Shown: positions 34,904 to 46,744 of the stretch, one piece after another
Position numbering within the stretch: the first letter of the stretch is position 1
Layout of the letters: each line of letters opens with the position of its first letter
Assembly (NCBI GenBank): GCA_002102555.1
Contig: MCFL01000046.1
Location: forward strand, 1 to 64,000
DNA: 64,000 bases
Direction of reading: 5' to 3'
From: Catenaria anguillulae PL171
Lineage: Eukaryota > Blastocladiomycota > Blastocladiomycetes > Blastocladiales > Catenariaceae
Notes under the pieces: generated by a model
Told to the model about the DNA's origin: nothing
What the model saw: only the letters and a program-made list of their open reading frames with translations
Database searches by the model: none
Made by a program: the position numbers and the translations under genes

Positions 34904-36819
34904 TCAAGTGATCTGCCGCTGCTCACCCTCGCTAACTTGCTGCAGCATCGCATTGTCTTCGTCCTGCTGCTCGGCAGCCTCGGCCGCCAGCACACGCTGC
35001 TCCCATTCGGCAATGGCTGCCTCCAAGTCTGCGTCAAATGCATCAAACGCATTGTCAATCACCTTTGGCACCTGACCCATGACCTGAACCATGGCCTCAA
35101 ACTCGGCGGCAGCAGTCTGGGCCTCCTGATTGAGCTGCGCCTCGAGCTTCTTGGCCTCCTTGCGCATGGTGCTTGCGCGATCCTGCGCCTCCAGCAAATC
35201 GAGCGCGGCCTGCTTGCGCTTTGCCTCCATGTCGTTCTTTGTCTCGTCCAGCTCTGCCTGCCACCGCTTGCGCCACATACTGACTTCATCCTGGACGCGC
35301 TTGAGGTCCTTGTCAATCATGGCGCGTTTCGCCACAAGATCGTCCAGGACGGCACGCATGCTCTTGACGTCGGCCTCAGCCTCGTACAGTGCCTGCTTGA
35401 ACGTTTCGAGATCGGACCGCTTGATAATGAGCTCGTCGTGGAGCCACGTCCGGAAATGCCCGAGTGCAGCCCACACTTGCTGTCTGGCATCCACAGCAGA
35501 CACTTCATCCATGCGCTCGGCGCCATACCGCAACACGACGCGCTCGAAATCCACACCAAATCTAGCGGCCAACTCGGACGTGGCCGTGGGCAAGAAATTA
35601 AGCGACCGGGCAGCCGCACGAAACTGGTCAACGGCCGCGGCGGCCTGCTTGCGTGCTTGGCGCAACGTGCCCTCGTCCGCATACATGTCCTCTTGTTCGA
35701 CGCGCGCCTTGTTGTCATACTCTGCTGTTTCCTCGAGCAGCTTTTGCCGCGTCGTGGCAATCTGCTGCGCCTCCGTCACGGAAATCTCCTGGGTTTCAAG
35801 CCGATGATCCACATTGGCGCTCTCCGTCTCGAGCGCACGTTTCTTGGCCTTGATTTCCGCAAGCTCGCGCTCGGCATCGTCCAGCGTCGTCGTGAGCAGG
35901 CTGCGCCGCATTTCAACGTCACGCAGCTCGCCCTTGGCCGCGTCCAGCTCGGATTGCACTTTTTCGCGCTCGGCGTGCAGCTCAATCAGCGGCGACGGCG
36001 TTGATTTGAGTGTGTTGATTTGCGTTTGCAGTTTGTCGATCTTTTCGACGCGGTCGAGGATTTGTTGCTCGAGGGCCTTGCGTTCGTTTCCTAGAGTATT
36101 TGTGTTGAGAGGTTCCGAGTCAAGTGAGTGACCGTACTCGAGAATTTGGGTCGGGGCAAAGGTAAGAACCGTACGGAAATCGTCTGTAATCTTGTCCAAC
36201 ATGTCCTGTTCCGTGATGGACGGGGACGACGACTCCTTGTACAGCTCGATGCGGGTCTTGAACGCCTTAACGGATTCGTGCTCGTCCAGCACAGTCAATT
36301 TCATTGCTCGCGAAATCTACATCAATTATGCCCCGTGAGCCAGCCGGGAACGCAAGAGTGTTGGTACGACATTACCAGCCATACCATCACCAAATCCATC
36401 AGCCAATCCAAAAAGCCCAAAAAGTTTGGCCAATGATTTGAGGCCGTGGCCGTCAAGATGGCCGATTTGGAAATGGTCGACTCGAACGGATACTTGAGCA
36501 CGGTGCGCATAATGTATCCAAGCTCTTCCTGAAACGAGCCGATTTTCATTTCGCCGGGCTTGTACCAAGGGTCGATTTCCTTGTACAGCACCGTAAACAT
36601 GTTTTGGAAATCTGCCGATGTTGGCTTTTCGAGATTGACGCTTCTGGGCATTTTGCTGCTGCTGTCCTGCTTGAGGACGCATGTCGAGTAGAAATCCGTC
36701 AGGCGCGCGCGCGCGTGCACTTGGAAGTGTTTGTGCCGCACGTTGCGCGGGTCGGCGGTGGCGGTGGTGCCGCCACGGGCTTTCGATGGCGGCAGGAACG
36801 AGTCGCGACGAGTGATCAT
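34904..36819 (-). CDS. NDC80: Kinetochore protein NDC80 (HEC1)
   Basis: Two exons, 36819-36385 and 36316-34904 (68-nt intron, GTATGG..TGTAG), give 615 residues, near the family length of about 640. The N-terminus is short and basic. The calponin-homology domain of HEC1 follows, with SADFQNMFTVLYKEIDPWY, the conserved LKYPFESTISKSAI stretch and HWPNFLGFLDWLMDLV (about residues 50-145). From about residue 215 to the end lies the long coiled coil (heptads through KALEQQILDRVEKIDKLQ and onward). NDC80 with NUF2, SPC24 and SPC25 attaches kinetochores to microtubules. The start at 36819 (MITRRDS) is chosen because the open frame further upstream looks like a non-conserved leader. Confidence 0.92.
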
Positions 36820-37283
36820 AGTGTGTTGCTGTGGAAAAGATGGTGGATGAGGTAGTTGTGCTTGATCGTTGGGCTGCAGCAAGTCCAAGGCAGAGTGAGT
36901 CCGAGAGGTAGATGGCCCTGGAGGGGAATGTGACTGGAATAATAGCAAATGTTTGCCGAAAGTGGGGCTACACTATGTACATTGCATCAAGGTCAAACGG
37001 GAAGGGAGACAATAACCATCACGAAATTTGATAACGACCCTCAAAACCTCTCTCGTCCTTCCGTTGTGATCGGTGAACGGATCGGAGGTCCATCGCGTCG
37101 CGTCTGGAGGCTCCCTCTGCTACCTGCATGGGCTACCTCTGTGGGTCGCTCAGCCATTAACGGTAGCGTCGGCTCGCTGACATTAGACGTCCAAGCGCCC
37201 TACTCAACATCTTTTTATTTGTGCATAGCATTTTCCCTCTGTTGGTGTGTCTGGATTTCGCGCCCGCGGTGAAGGGCCATGTC
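36820..37283. other. Divergent intergenic region
   Basis: It lies between NDC80 and the SEP/UBX gene. The SEP/UBX frame stays open upstream of ATG 37284 as far as about 37221, but no ATG lies in that part. No other feature was seen. Confidence 0.4.
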
Positions 37284-38887
37284 ATGTTCGCGCAGTTTGC
37301 ACCTGCCATCCCAAGCGCGTTGTGCGTTGCAACCATTGGCAACCCAATAGATGACCTTTCTGCGATGACAGACCTAGCAATGTCCGGCACTCCCCTGTGG
37401 AAAGTGTCTCGGCCAATCCGACAAGCTCTCCCAGGGTTGCCACAAGGTGCTGCTGATGTGACGCCAGCGAATCGCATTCACAATGATCGCGAGCACGCTC
37501 CGAGACCAACGTCGTCCCGTTCCGCAAGACTCCCGGAGCTGCCGCCACATGCCACGGTGCCGCTTCCGCCCGTTTACACTTATCCAAGCATTTCATCTCG
37601 ACGTCCGCAAGTGTTTCCGATCATCCCGCTGTCCACGACTACCACCGTCAAGTTGGATCCGGTTGCTTTTGCCGATTTTAAGACACAGGTGACGGATTCG
37701 CAGTCGTCTTTATCCAAGGTTCGACCGTTATCCCCAATAGGCGCCGCACGCAATGCTACAGCGACCGAATCATGCGATTTGCCGTCAGTCCAGGACGACT
37801 CGGCGAGTCAAGACTCCCTGTTGGCGATCATGGCTGCGCGAATCGCCGAGTTGGAGGCCACCATTGATTCCGTGCAGCTTGCCAGCAATACTCCTACCGT
37901 GTCACCGATGGCGGCGATTCAACGTCCGTGGCCGTCGGCGCTCGTCCCAAACATGCAACTGCTTCAGGCACAAGTCGCAACACTCAACTCGTTTGCGGCC
38001 GAGCCAGAGTCGGCCATGGTCGTCAGCGCCACGGAGCGGTCGGCAAGGCTTGTCAGCAAGACGGAGGCCCACGGACAGGTGTATCTGGTTGTATTCAAGG
38101 ATGGTATACGCCTGGATGATTGTCCGCCCATGATGTTTGGTGATCCAGAAGCCATGCAAGTGTTGCACGACTTGGAGGATGGATACTTTCCCGAGATACT
38201 CAAGGAGCGATTTCCAGACGGCGGTATGTACACTATTGAGGTGTGCGTCGAGTTGTTTACTCACGGGCTATGATATCCGTTTCGTCAGTTCCCATCCGCC
38301 TCGTTGACAAATCAAAGCACTCGCTGCACGATACATCTCTACAACCACACGGAATCTTGACCAAGTCGCCTTCACCACCGTTGCTCCGCACGACCCCGCA
38401 TGACACCGTCGTAACCGCTCCCACAGTTGTCCAACAAACGTCACCTCCTGCTTCTCCGGCAATCACATCTCCACTGGCCGCGCGAGGCCATCACTCGTGC
38501 CCGATCCTCAACCTCTCATCCCTCCCCGCCACCTCTTCCTCTTTCTCGTCCTCAATCACGACCGAGACAAGTACCTTTCCGCTCACTATCAAAGTCCAAG
38601 CACGCACCGGCCCAATTGCCATCTTGCACTGCGACGCACGCGACACGCCCCGTGCGCTTGCCGACTACTTGCTCAAGCACGGCATGTTGCCGGCCTCTTC
38701 ATCAGCAGTTGAGCGGTCGTTTCGGCCCGGAAGGCCCACGGCGCGTTCAAGGCAAGGGTTTTGGATGCCCAGGGCGAGGCAGCCAGGTGGCGGGACAGCG
38801 GGAGGTGGGCTGTTGGATGAGGATGAGGCGTTTGTGGATGTGTTGGGGCCTAGTGCGGTCGGATCCGTGGTTTTGTACTGGGATTGA
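37284..38887 (+). CDS. UBXN11-like protein with SEP and UBX-like domains
   Basis: Exons 37284-38223 and 38289-38887 (65-nt intron, GTATGT..TCAG) give 512 residues. The first 260 residues are Pro/Ser-rich with a short coiled coil (about residues 170-200). A SEP domain follows at about 265-316: VVFKDGIRLDDCPP, DPEAMQVLHDLEDGYFP and ERFPDG, continuing across the splice into VPIRLVD. A low-complexity linker leads to a C-terminal ubiquitin-like segment (about 410-450, TIKVQARTG..ALADYLLKHG). This order resembles UBXN11 (socius) and the p47/UBXN2 SEP-UBX adaptors, which bind the AAA ATPase p97/Cdc48. The first ATG of the open frame is taken as start. Confidence 0.75.
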
Positions 38888-39186
38888 CGGAGAAGATACA
38901 GTAAATACAGATGTGGGTGAGTGGATCGAGCATTCAGTTCACGTCACGTCTCAAAAACGTCGCCGTGCGGTCACCGTCCAAAGATGAAACAACGGATCCG
39001 TACCGCAAACACATATGTGACCGCAACCGCAGTGCCATGCTTACACGGTCCAACGTTGGCCGTATTGACTGATGATCGCTTCTCTCCCGAAAACCATGTA
39101 TGTATACATATCCCATGTCCCACGAGATTCATACCATGAGCGCGGCCACAATATCCAACTGAACAACAACCAAACTCCATGAAACC

Positions 39187-40001
39187 ATGCCCAACTCTGC
39201 CCTATGCATCGGCCTCACGTACGCCGCCTCCTCCTCCTCGTCTTCTCTGGCACCTCTGCCCGGCGCAAGTCTCGACGCCACAACCATGGCCACGCTCGCC
39301 ACATCCATGGGCTACTCCAATGTGACCGAGCTGTGTGACACGCGTGACGGCGACGGCATCATTTCAAAGCAAGACTTGTTGGATCACTTCGCGCACACGC
39401 TGGCACAGGCCGAGCCGGGCGATCAAGTCATGCTGGCGATTGCTGGGCATGGCGGAGTGGATCCTGCAACAGGTGAGAATGTCGTGTGGGCGGGCGATGG
39501 CGTGGGGATTACAGGAAGCGACGTGGCGGAGGTTATCAATGAGGCTGCAGGCGACGGGGTCACGGTGGTATGTTTCGTCGTTCTGAGTTGGGCAAAGTCC
39601 TGGTCCGAGCGACTCGGTGCTCACACCATGACCATGGTATGGTCGAGCAGACGTTGGTGCTTGATACATCCAATGCGAGTGCATTTGCAACCGATCTCGT
39701 TGCCCACCACGACAAGTTGAATTCCGATCCGTCATTTCCGGCCGATGGGATAGGTACCGATGTTGTATGTATTGGGGCGACGGCCGCGGGCGAAGTCGCC
39801 GCAAGTTCGGATACAGGCGGGACATTCACCAACGCATTGGCCCAAGTCATTCACGAGAATCCGGGCGTATCGTGGATCGATGCGATTCCAAAGGTGGATA
39901 TGCTGGATGGCAAATGGCAAGATGCTAATGTGGTCACGACAAACTTGGATGGTACGGACGTCTGCCTGTACCACCATACTTCCTTATATAGGTCCGCCTG
40001 A
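39187..40001 (+). CDS. Caspase-fold (peptidase C14-like) protein lacking the canonical Cys
   Basis: Exons 39187-39567 and 39651-40001 (83-nt intron, GTATGT..GCAG) give 243 residues. The layout is that of a small metacaspase: ALCIGLTYA start, LPGASLDATTMATLATSMGY, then DQVMLAIAGHGG, with the His-Gly pair of the catalytic dyad at about residues 91-92. After the splice a strand reads VTVTLVLDTSNASA where metacaspases have a D-C-C-H-S-G type motif, so the catalytic Cys position holds Thr or Ser. CIGATAAGEVAASSDTGG and FTNALAQVI later match the substrate-pocket part. If the splice is right, this is probably an inactive pseudo-enzyme. No prodomain is present. Confidence 0.72.
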
Positions 40002-40252
40002 CTCGTATCCGTGTGCATTTGGCATTTTTAGCGTTGTATAAACCGCTCAGTGCAAGCGACCCGATCGGCGCCCTCGCCGGAGGTGAATCAAGCCTGCACA
40101 CACAGCTATGGTCGCCCGACACTTCGCTATACGAGTCCTCGTGGGTGGGCGGGCGAATCGACATGATATACGATCCAGACATGGTATTGGACGGGGCGTC
40201 ATCCACTTCAATATGAGCAAGCAAGTTATACACAAGAAAAAATGCATTCTGT

Positions 40253-42505
40253 TCATTTTCGCTTCCTTGCCGCTTCCAGCGCCATTTCCATGACCAAACT
40301 CTCGGATGGCCCACCGAGCGTTTGACCCACAACCAGTTCAATCAGGGCAACCAGCGGGCGGGTCTTGATGAGGTCTGGCCCCGGAAGCGTGGATTGCAAC
40401 ACCTGCACATGGTGCTTATTGGATGCGGCCACCGCAGTTGCTGCCGCGGGTGGGGACGCTTGCGGGGGACCCGTTGATTTGGAATCGGTGGCTGCGTTTG
40501 CGCCCGGACTCGGATCTGGCGCGCGTGGGACTGTCGCCTGCTTGCTCGCATTGGCGGCCGCCACGGGCGCGCCCGAGCCCAATGGCTGCTGCGCCTGCCG
40601 CTGCTGCTGCTGTGACTTTGCGTTGCGAACTCGGTCGCGCAACGCGTCGAGAAATAGGCACCATCGTGCAATGGCCCTTGCAGTTCGTTGCCAGCCTGAT
40701 TGATGACAATTGGAATCCAGATGAGGGCCGAGTCATGCGGTCATGTCCGTGTTGTGGGTTGTTCAACGTACGTTGCACAAGTACCCTTGCCCTGCGTTGC
40801 GTAAAAGCAACACCGTCAGCCAATTCTTCGAGCATCTTGCGTTCGGTGGCTGTGACGGAGGATGTCGCGAGCGCCGGCTGGAGCCAGTCGGGGACGGGCG
40901 GTGCGGGGGCAAGTGATGAGGCAGGGTGAAGGGCCGTGATGCTTGGGAGCGTTTTCAGGAGTGGCGAGGGTGTCAAAGAGCCGAGTAGCGATGAATCCTG
41001 AGTGGAATGAGTGAGCAACGAACACATGGTGAGATGAGAGACTGGTTGGGGACGGAACCCGTTGGTGGTCGGAAGCGCACGTACGCCATTGGTTGCTTGC
41101 GCCATGGCAGACACGAGCTCCTCAATAACCTCGGCCGAGGTGGATGAGCAACACAGGAGGTAGTCAATAACAAGAATGAGTGTCGGCCAAGGCACAATGC
41201 CTGCCGGAACGGTTGAGTGGGCCGGAACGGTTGAGTGAATGAGTGCCGTAAGCCAAAGGTTTCAACAAGCCGATTGGCGCACCAATGAAGAATATTCGCA
41301 AGCACTGCTCCATCCGATCGAGCGATGGGCCCGAAAATACGGCCCCGTTGGTTCCGACAGACACCTGAAGCAAGTGTGTTCGACGTGTGCGGGACGACAA
41401 GCACTTTGCATTATGGAAGAAAGAAAGACGTTTTGGTGTGAATTTCATGCAAATCTGCAAAAAAATAGAACATCGTACCTTGAGATGTTTGACCACCATC
41501 ATCACGACGGCAGCAACCGGCATCATTTGTTCCCACTCATCCACGTCTGCCTCCGCGAGATCCATTGTGGCATGATCTTGGTGCTTGTCGACGGCCGGTG
41601 TAAGCATAACCGCCCCAACGACTGCACATATGCGAGCAAGCAAGTAATCGGGACCGGCCGTTGCCCACGGGTCACTCCAAAGCCCCATGGTTGATGAGTC
41701 TTTGTCTGTCTTGGTCGAGGACGTGGACGACGTGGATGACGAGAGGTACAGGACGAGCGCGTACAGACGAGAGCAAGGAGCAAGTGAGACTGGAGGGAGT
41801 TTGCCCGAATAAACTTGCGATAATGCGAGGTATCTGTACTCGTATCCTACGATTGAGCCTATGCCCATTCTCGAGACTCAAGGGACAACAATGATGCAAG
41901 GAAACATACACTTGGGCAAAGTGGCCGTTGGATCGACGTAGCCAAGTGTGCAAATCCATGGTAACCATGGCTGGCACATCAAAGACATCCGATTCTGGCT
42001 TAATCTTGTGTTGTGACGAGAGCAATGATAGGATAACGCTTGAATGTGCCAGAGTTGGCCAAACGACTTGGCGCAGCTGGTATGCCTGCAAAGTGGCGGC
42101 AAGAGAAGACGGAGAGGACAGGTGCCGTAGCGCAACTCTGGCGCGCAGCCCATGAGGCAACGCAAGCAAAAGCGACCGGACAGCATCGTTTACAAGACCG
42201 TCGTGACGCTTGATCGAGTCGTTTGCTTGATCGGTCGAGGGTGATCCGTCAGGGTGATGATGACGATGATACTGAAGGTGAGGCAGAGTGGCTTCGACCA
42301 GGGCAGAGTCGAGAGATGGATTGATGCGTGAGGCCAGCTCCGAGTAGAGCGGCGAATTGAGGATGTCGAGGTAAACCGAAGAGGCGGGGAGCGAGGGATT
42401 GGATTGGGACCAGCAACGGACGAGGGCTTGCCACGGCGGGGAGGCGGCAATGGCGGACAGGCAAGAGTCGACAGGCGCGGGAAGGTCCGGTATTGATTCA
42501 GGCAT
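40253..42505 (-). CDS. Unrecognised multi-exon protein, mainly helical
   Basis: From ATG 42505 the first exon (to about 41915) is rich in helical Leu/Ala/Ser text (for example VRSLLLALPHGLRARVALRHL). Middle exons at about 41850-41480 have an uncertain boundary. Well-supported later introns on this strand are about 41367-41480, about 41176-41250 (GTGCGC..GGCAG), 40998-41084 (GTACGT..CTCAG) and 40696-40771 (GTACGT..AATCAG). The last exon is Gln/Ala/Pro-rich and ends RPLVALIELVVGQTLGG..EAARKRK. Joined, the parts read smoothly (CLRIFFIG-IVPWPTLILVIDYLLCC; LVQR-WQRTARAI), which supports the splicing. I do not recognise a family; a helical-repeat scaffold is possible. Confidence 0.6.
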
Positions 42506-42926
42506 GGTGCTGAGAGCTTTTCGTGTCGTGAATCTCCAGTTTGCTGCATTATCATTCGATTTTAGTGTCTTGATGGGACGGCCGATTGCTTGGGTTGGGA
42601 AGTGGCAAGTGGGAACGCTGAATAGCGGTCGAGTGTCGCGTGGGCCTCCGATCCATCCACCACTTGTACAAACTGGATTTATGCAGGAATGCAATGCACA
42701 GTTAATATGTACTACATGCTCGGCAAAAATGCCACCAAAGGGCAAATCATGAGCCATGATACACAGTAACAGACCACCGAGAAACTCTGCGCACTCGATT
42801 GTCTGCAGCCATTCCCACCGTTCCGCCCGATTCTCGCTCAGCATATATCGGCACACTCTACGCCCCACGCCTCCTTGCTTGCTTCCGTGGAAGGTTGAAC
42901 GTCACTTGCTTTGAAAGGATCACTCA
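42506..42926. promoter_or_regulatory. Divergent upstream region
   Basis: 421 bp lie between two divergent genes. No TATA box was clearly identified and no gene was seen. Confidence 0.35.
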
Positions 42927-45900
42927 ATGGCCAGCCGATCACCCGTCCGCGGCACCGGCACCGGCACCGGCGGTCCTCTCACAAGCTCTCCACGGTCCCG
43001 ATCTCCTCCTCACGGCGTCCCGGTCTCTCCACGGACACATGCCCGCCCATCCTCACCGACCATAAGGGCGTCCACCGCCGCCACCGTCACATCACACAGT
43101 CCTGCGACCGGTCGTCGTCCAGCAAGCCCGCGGGGTGCTCCTGGGACTGGCCCTGCGGCTGGCACTGGGCGAAATCGCTCGCCATCACCCTCATCCGCTC
43201 AATACCGCCCAACGGCAAAGGCGCTCACCATGTCTGCCCTGCGCCGAGCCGTTTCTCCACCGCCCACACGCGGCTTCAAGGGTACGCAAACAGACAAGTC
43301 GGAAAACGAGCCAACAGATGCACTCTACCAAACTCCCTCGTCGCCTCCCCGCCGAAATCCGCAAGACACTCGACCGCCACCCATTCTGCGCCACTCGCGC
43401 CCATCCTCGCCTTCCACCTCTCAATCGCGTGATCCAGCTGCCAGCGGTCCTGCTCCAGTTGCAGGCGAAAAGTCTCAGCCACCCTCGTTTGCCTCTGCCC
43501 CCGGAGACTTTTCTGCTCCCTCGTTTGACATATCGGTCAACCCCACCTCGGTCATTTTGGCCCTCGAGCCTGGCCGCCGCACGCCACCGACCAAACGCAT
43601 CCTGCAAAAGCTCACGTCGGCCACAAACGTGCTCAAGCAAGGCGGGCGCATTTCGCCACGATCTGCGTCCTCGTCCGAGGGCGAGGATGACGAGCGCATT
43701 CATCGCCATGTGCTCGGCGATGTCGCGGATGCAGAGCGCACGTTGGCCAATGTGCTCGAGGTGCTCGAGGGTGTGTTTGATGTGACCCTTGTTGCTTCGG
43801 ATGTCCGTCTCTCTCGCTCTCTGGTTTTCCGCGCAATCCATGCCACATGATGATTAACGTTCGCGCCGCCGCATTCGACATTCGTGATACGATGTCACAC
43901 TTGCAGAAATCCATCAACATCAAAGACATTGAATCTCGGCTGCTCGCCTGGAAACGCAAACACTTGGCCGCATCACAACGCGTCTCCCTCGTCGACCGTG
44001 TCGCTCCCCCGCCGGCCTCGCCCACGGCCCTGACCTCTGACCTGCTCGACACGCGCAAACTGCTCGCGTCGGAACGCCACCGCGCCGAAACGCTCACCTC
44101 TGAACTCAACGCCGCGCGCGCCCACCTCGCACAACAAAAACAGCACTGGCGCGATCGCGACGCCAAACAAGTCGCCGAGATCTCGCGCTTGCAAGCGCAA
44201 GTCGACCGGTTGCGCGCCCAGCTCGATGCCGCAAGTTCCGAGCTATGGACCGAGCTCGAGCAGGTCAAGACCGAGCTGGACGAGCGCACGCGTGCGGGCC
44301 AGGAGCAAGCCGCCACCATTGCTGCACAGCGCACCGAGCTCGAACGTGCCGTGCAACGTGTGCATGAGCTCGAGGCGCAGGACGAGCAGTTGAATCAGGA
44401 TTTGGATCGCGTGCATCAGGAGTTGACGCGGGCCGTCGGCGACAAGCAAGCGCTCGAGACGGAGTTGCATGAGATTCGCGCCGAGCTCGAGCGGGTCATG
44501 GCGGATGTGGCGAGGGGCAATGAGCAGGTCAGGCGGACAACGGCGTCGGCCAGGGAGGCCACACAGGCGCAAGTGCAGCTGGAGCGCGTGCAAGCCGAGG
44601 TGGTCGAGGTGGAGCGCCGTGCAAGGGAGGCAGAGGCGCATTTGGCGAGCACGCGGCGCGAGCTCGAGCTTGTGCGCAAGCAGCTGGGCGAGGCCAATGG
44701 GCGCGAGGAGGAGGCGAGGGATCGGGCGGGCGAGGCGGAGCGTGCGCGGCGGGGTTTGGAGGCGCAGTTGGCCGAGCTCGAGGACAAGGTGCATGCGCTC
44801 AAGTCCATGGGACGCAAGCGCGACGAGGACTTGCATGCGGCGCGCAAGTTGCTTGCGGACCGTGATCGGAGCTCAAGGATGTGCCGACAAGTACAAACGA
44901 TTGTGGGCGAGCGCGACCAGCTGGCCGTTCTCCGGCGCGATCTCCAGCAGCAGGTCGACAAGTTGCGCACCGACCACGATCGCATTGTCAACACGGACCG
45001 AAAGTTGAGGCACGAGCTCGACGAGACGCGTGCACAGTTGCGTGATGCACGCGAAACGGGTGCCGAGCTCAAGCGCCACGTCGACTTGTTGCAAACGACA
45101 AAGCAGGGTGCCGAGCGTACCGTGGCAGAGTACGAAAACAAGTGCAAGCACTGGGAGGTGCAAGTGCGCAAGACCGAGGACGAGCTGGCGCATGCGCGCA
45201 AGGAGATTGAGACGGTCACGTTGCAGCGCATCAACATGGAAGAGCGTGTGGACAAGCTGCAGGCCAAATTGCATCAGTTTAGCGTGCGCGCCGACGAGCA
45301 CAAGCGCGAGTTGCAGGGCGCACGCAGTGTGGCCGAGACACGCGCAAACGAGCTCGACACGTTGCAGCTCAAGTGGAAACAGGTCTTGACGGAAAACAAG
45401 GACTTGGATCATCGGGTACGGTCACTCGAGGCGCGAGTCGAGCAAGCACATGCGGATCGGGATTCTTTGGCAAAGCAATTGTCGAGCGAGTCAAAGACGT
45501 TCAAGGACAAATTGTCTGTGGCGCTCGCCAATGCGCAAGAGCTCGACAAGCAGCTAGTTGAGGCAAAGACACAGGCGCAGTTGGCGCTGGGCGAGCGCGA
45601 CCGGTTGATTTCCGACAACAAGAAGCTGCTGAGCAAGATTGAAAAGTATGCCGAGCGCATGAACCAGGCCGATGGAAGGGCAGCAAAGGCGGTCGAGGAA
45701 AAGAACAAGTACGAGCGCAAGACGCGCGAGTTGGCAAAGTACAAGACCTTGTACCAGAACGTGTTGGAGGCCGGGTTGCTCGTGGATCGGCCACAGCTTG
45801 GGGGAGCGGCGGGCATGGAGGGAATGCCGCAGGCCGCCGTGGATCCATGGCGAGTTCGGCGGTGCGGATTCGTCAAGTCGGCATGGTGGCGGGGCGGGGG

Positions 45901-46744
45901 TGGACATTGATTTGCTGACCGAGCACCAGCAGCTGCTGTCTCGGTGTCGGCGCATTGTCCAATCTGCCGCTCGGTACACGTCGCTCAGCGGATCCGATTC
46001 ACTGTCGCCCGACAACTTGTCGACAACCGAAGACTTGCTCGAAGCGCTCGAGGTGGTCTTTTCCAGATTGTGCAGCGACGTGTCGCACGCCAACGGCGGC
46101 AGTGGCAACTCGTACCGAACATCTACAAATGGTGGCTCGGGCAAGCCGGGACTGGTGGCAAGCCTGACGCGGCCGCCCTGACTGAGGCGCTCTTGCACAT
46201 TCATCGACAGTGTGTGTCTGCCGCAAGCAAGATCCGGCACACGGCCAACGAGCTCGTGTCCAACCGCCTCCTTGACGATGACGAGATCAAGGATTTCGAG
46301 CTCGCGTCTCGGTCGCTCGACGAAGCCATTTCACCCGATACACACCGGCGCCGCACATCGCTCTCGCCGGCTCGCCGCCAATCGGGATCGTCCGGGTCCG
46401 CATTTGCCGATTCCGCCACGGGCCTCCGGTCTTCCACATCAACGGCCGGCGAACTCGCTGCCTCACCCATGTCGGTCGCACAAGCCGTTGGCTCGCTCGT
46501 CAAGGCGTTGGCCACGGTCGCGTCGAGCGCCGGCGGCCAGCTCTTGTCAAAGTACAAAGCTGTTGTTGTCCAGATTCAGGACAAGGTTGAGCAAGAGTTG
46601 CGTGCGCTCGAGCGGCAAGTGGATACCTTGCGGCAGGACAACTCGACGCTCAAGGATAAGTTGGCACGGACAAGTCATTTGACTGACAAGATGATGGCGG
46701 CGAGGCATCGGGAGCGCGAGCGGGATAGAGGTCGGGTGGATTGA
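42927..46744 (+). CDS. Large coiled-coil protein with disordered N-terminus
   Basis: From ATG 42927 about 270 residues are Ser/Pro/Arg-rich and disordered, followed by a short acidic helix. An intron probably ends at TTGCAG just before KSINIKDIESRLLAWKRKH (about 43907). A very long coiled coil of Glu/Arg/Leu/Gln heptads then runs to about 45780. The C-terminal part (about 45905-46744) has helices such as LLTEHQQLLSRCRRIV and KVEQELRALERQVDTLRQ. Frame switches without introns occur near 45850 and 46170. Near 44868-44904 three apparent single-G losses cancel out. The domain plan suggests a centrosomal, ciliary or cytoskeletal scaffold; no specific family is claimed. Confidence 0.72.

Noticed and set aside
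37221-37283. Earlier start of the SEP/UBX gene
   Set aside because: The open frame begins with GTG, not ATG; the first in-frame ATG is at 37284.
44416-45267. Minus-strand Ser/Arg/Cys-rich ORF of 283 codons
   Set aside because: It is antisense to the coiled-coil gene and lacks any family motif.
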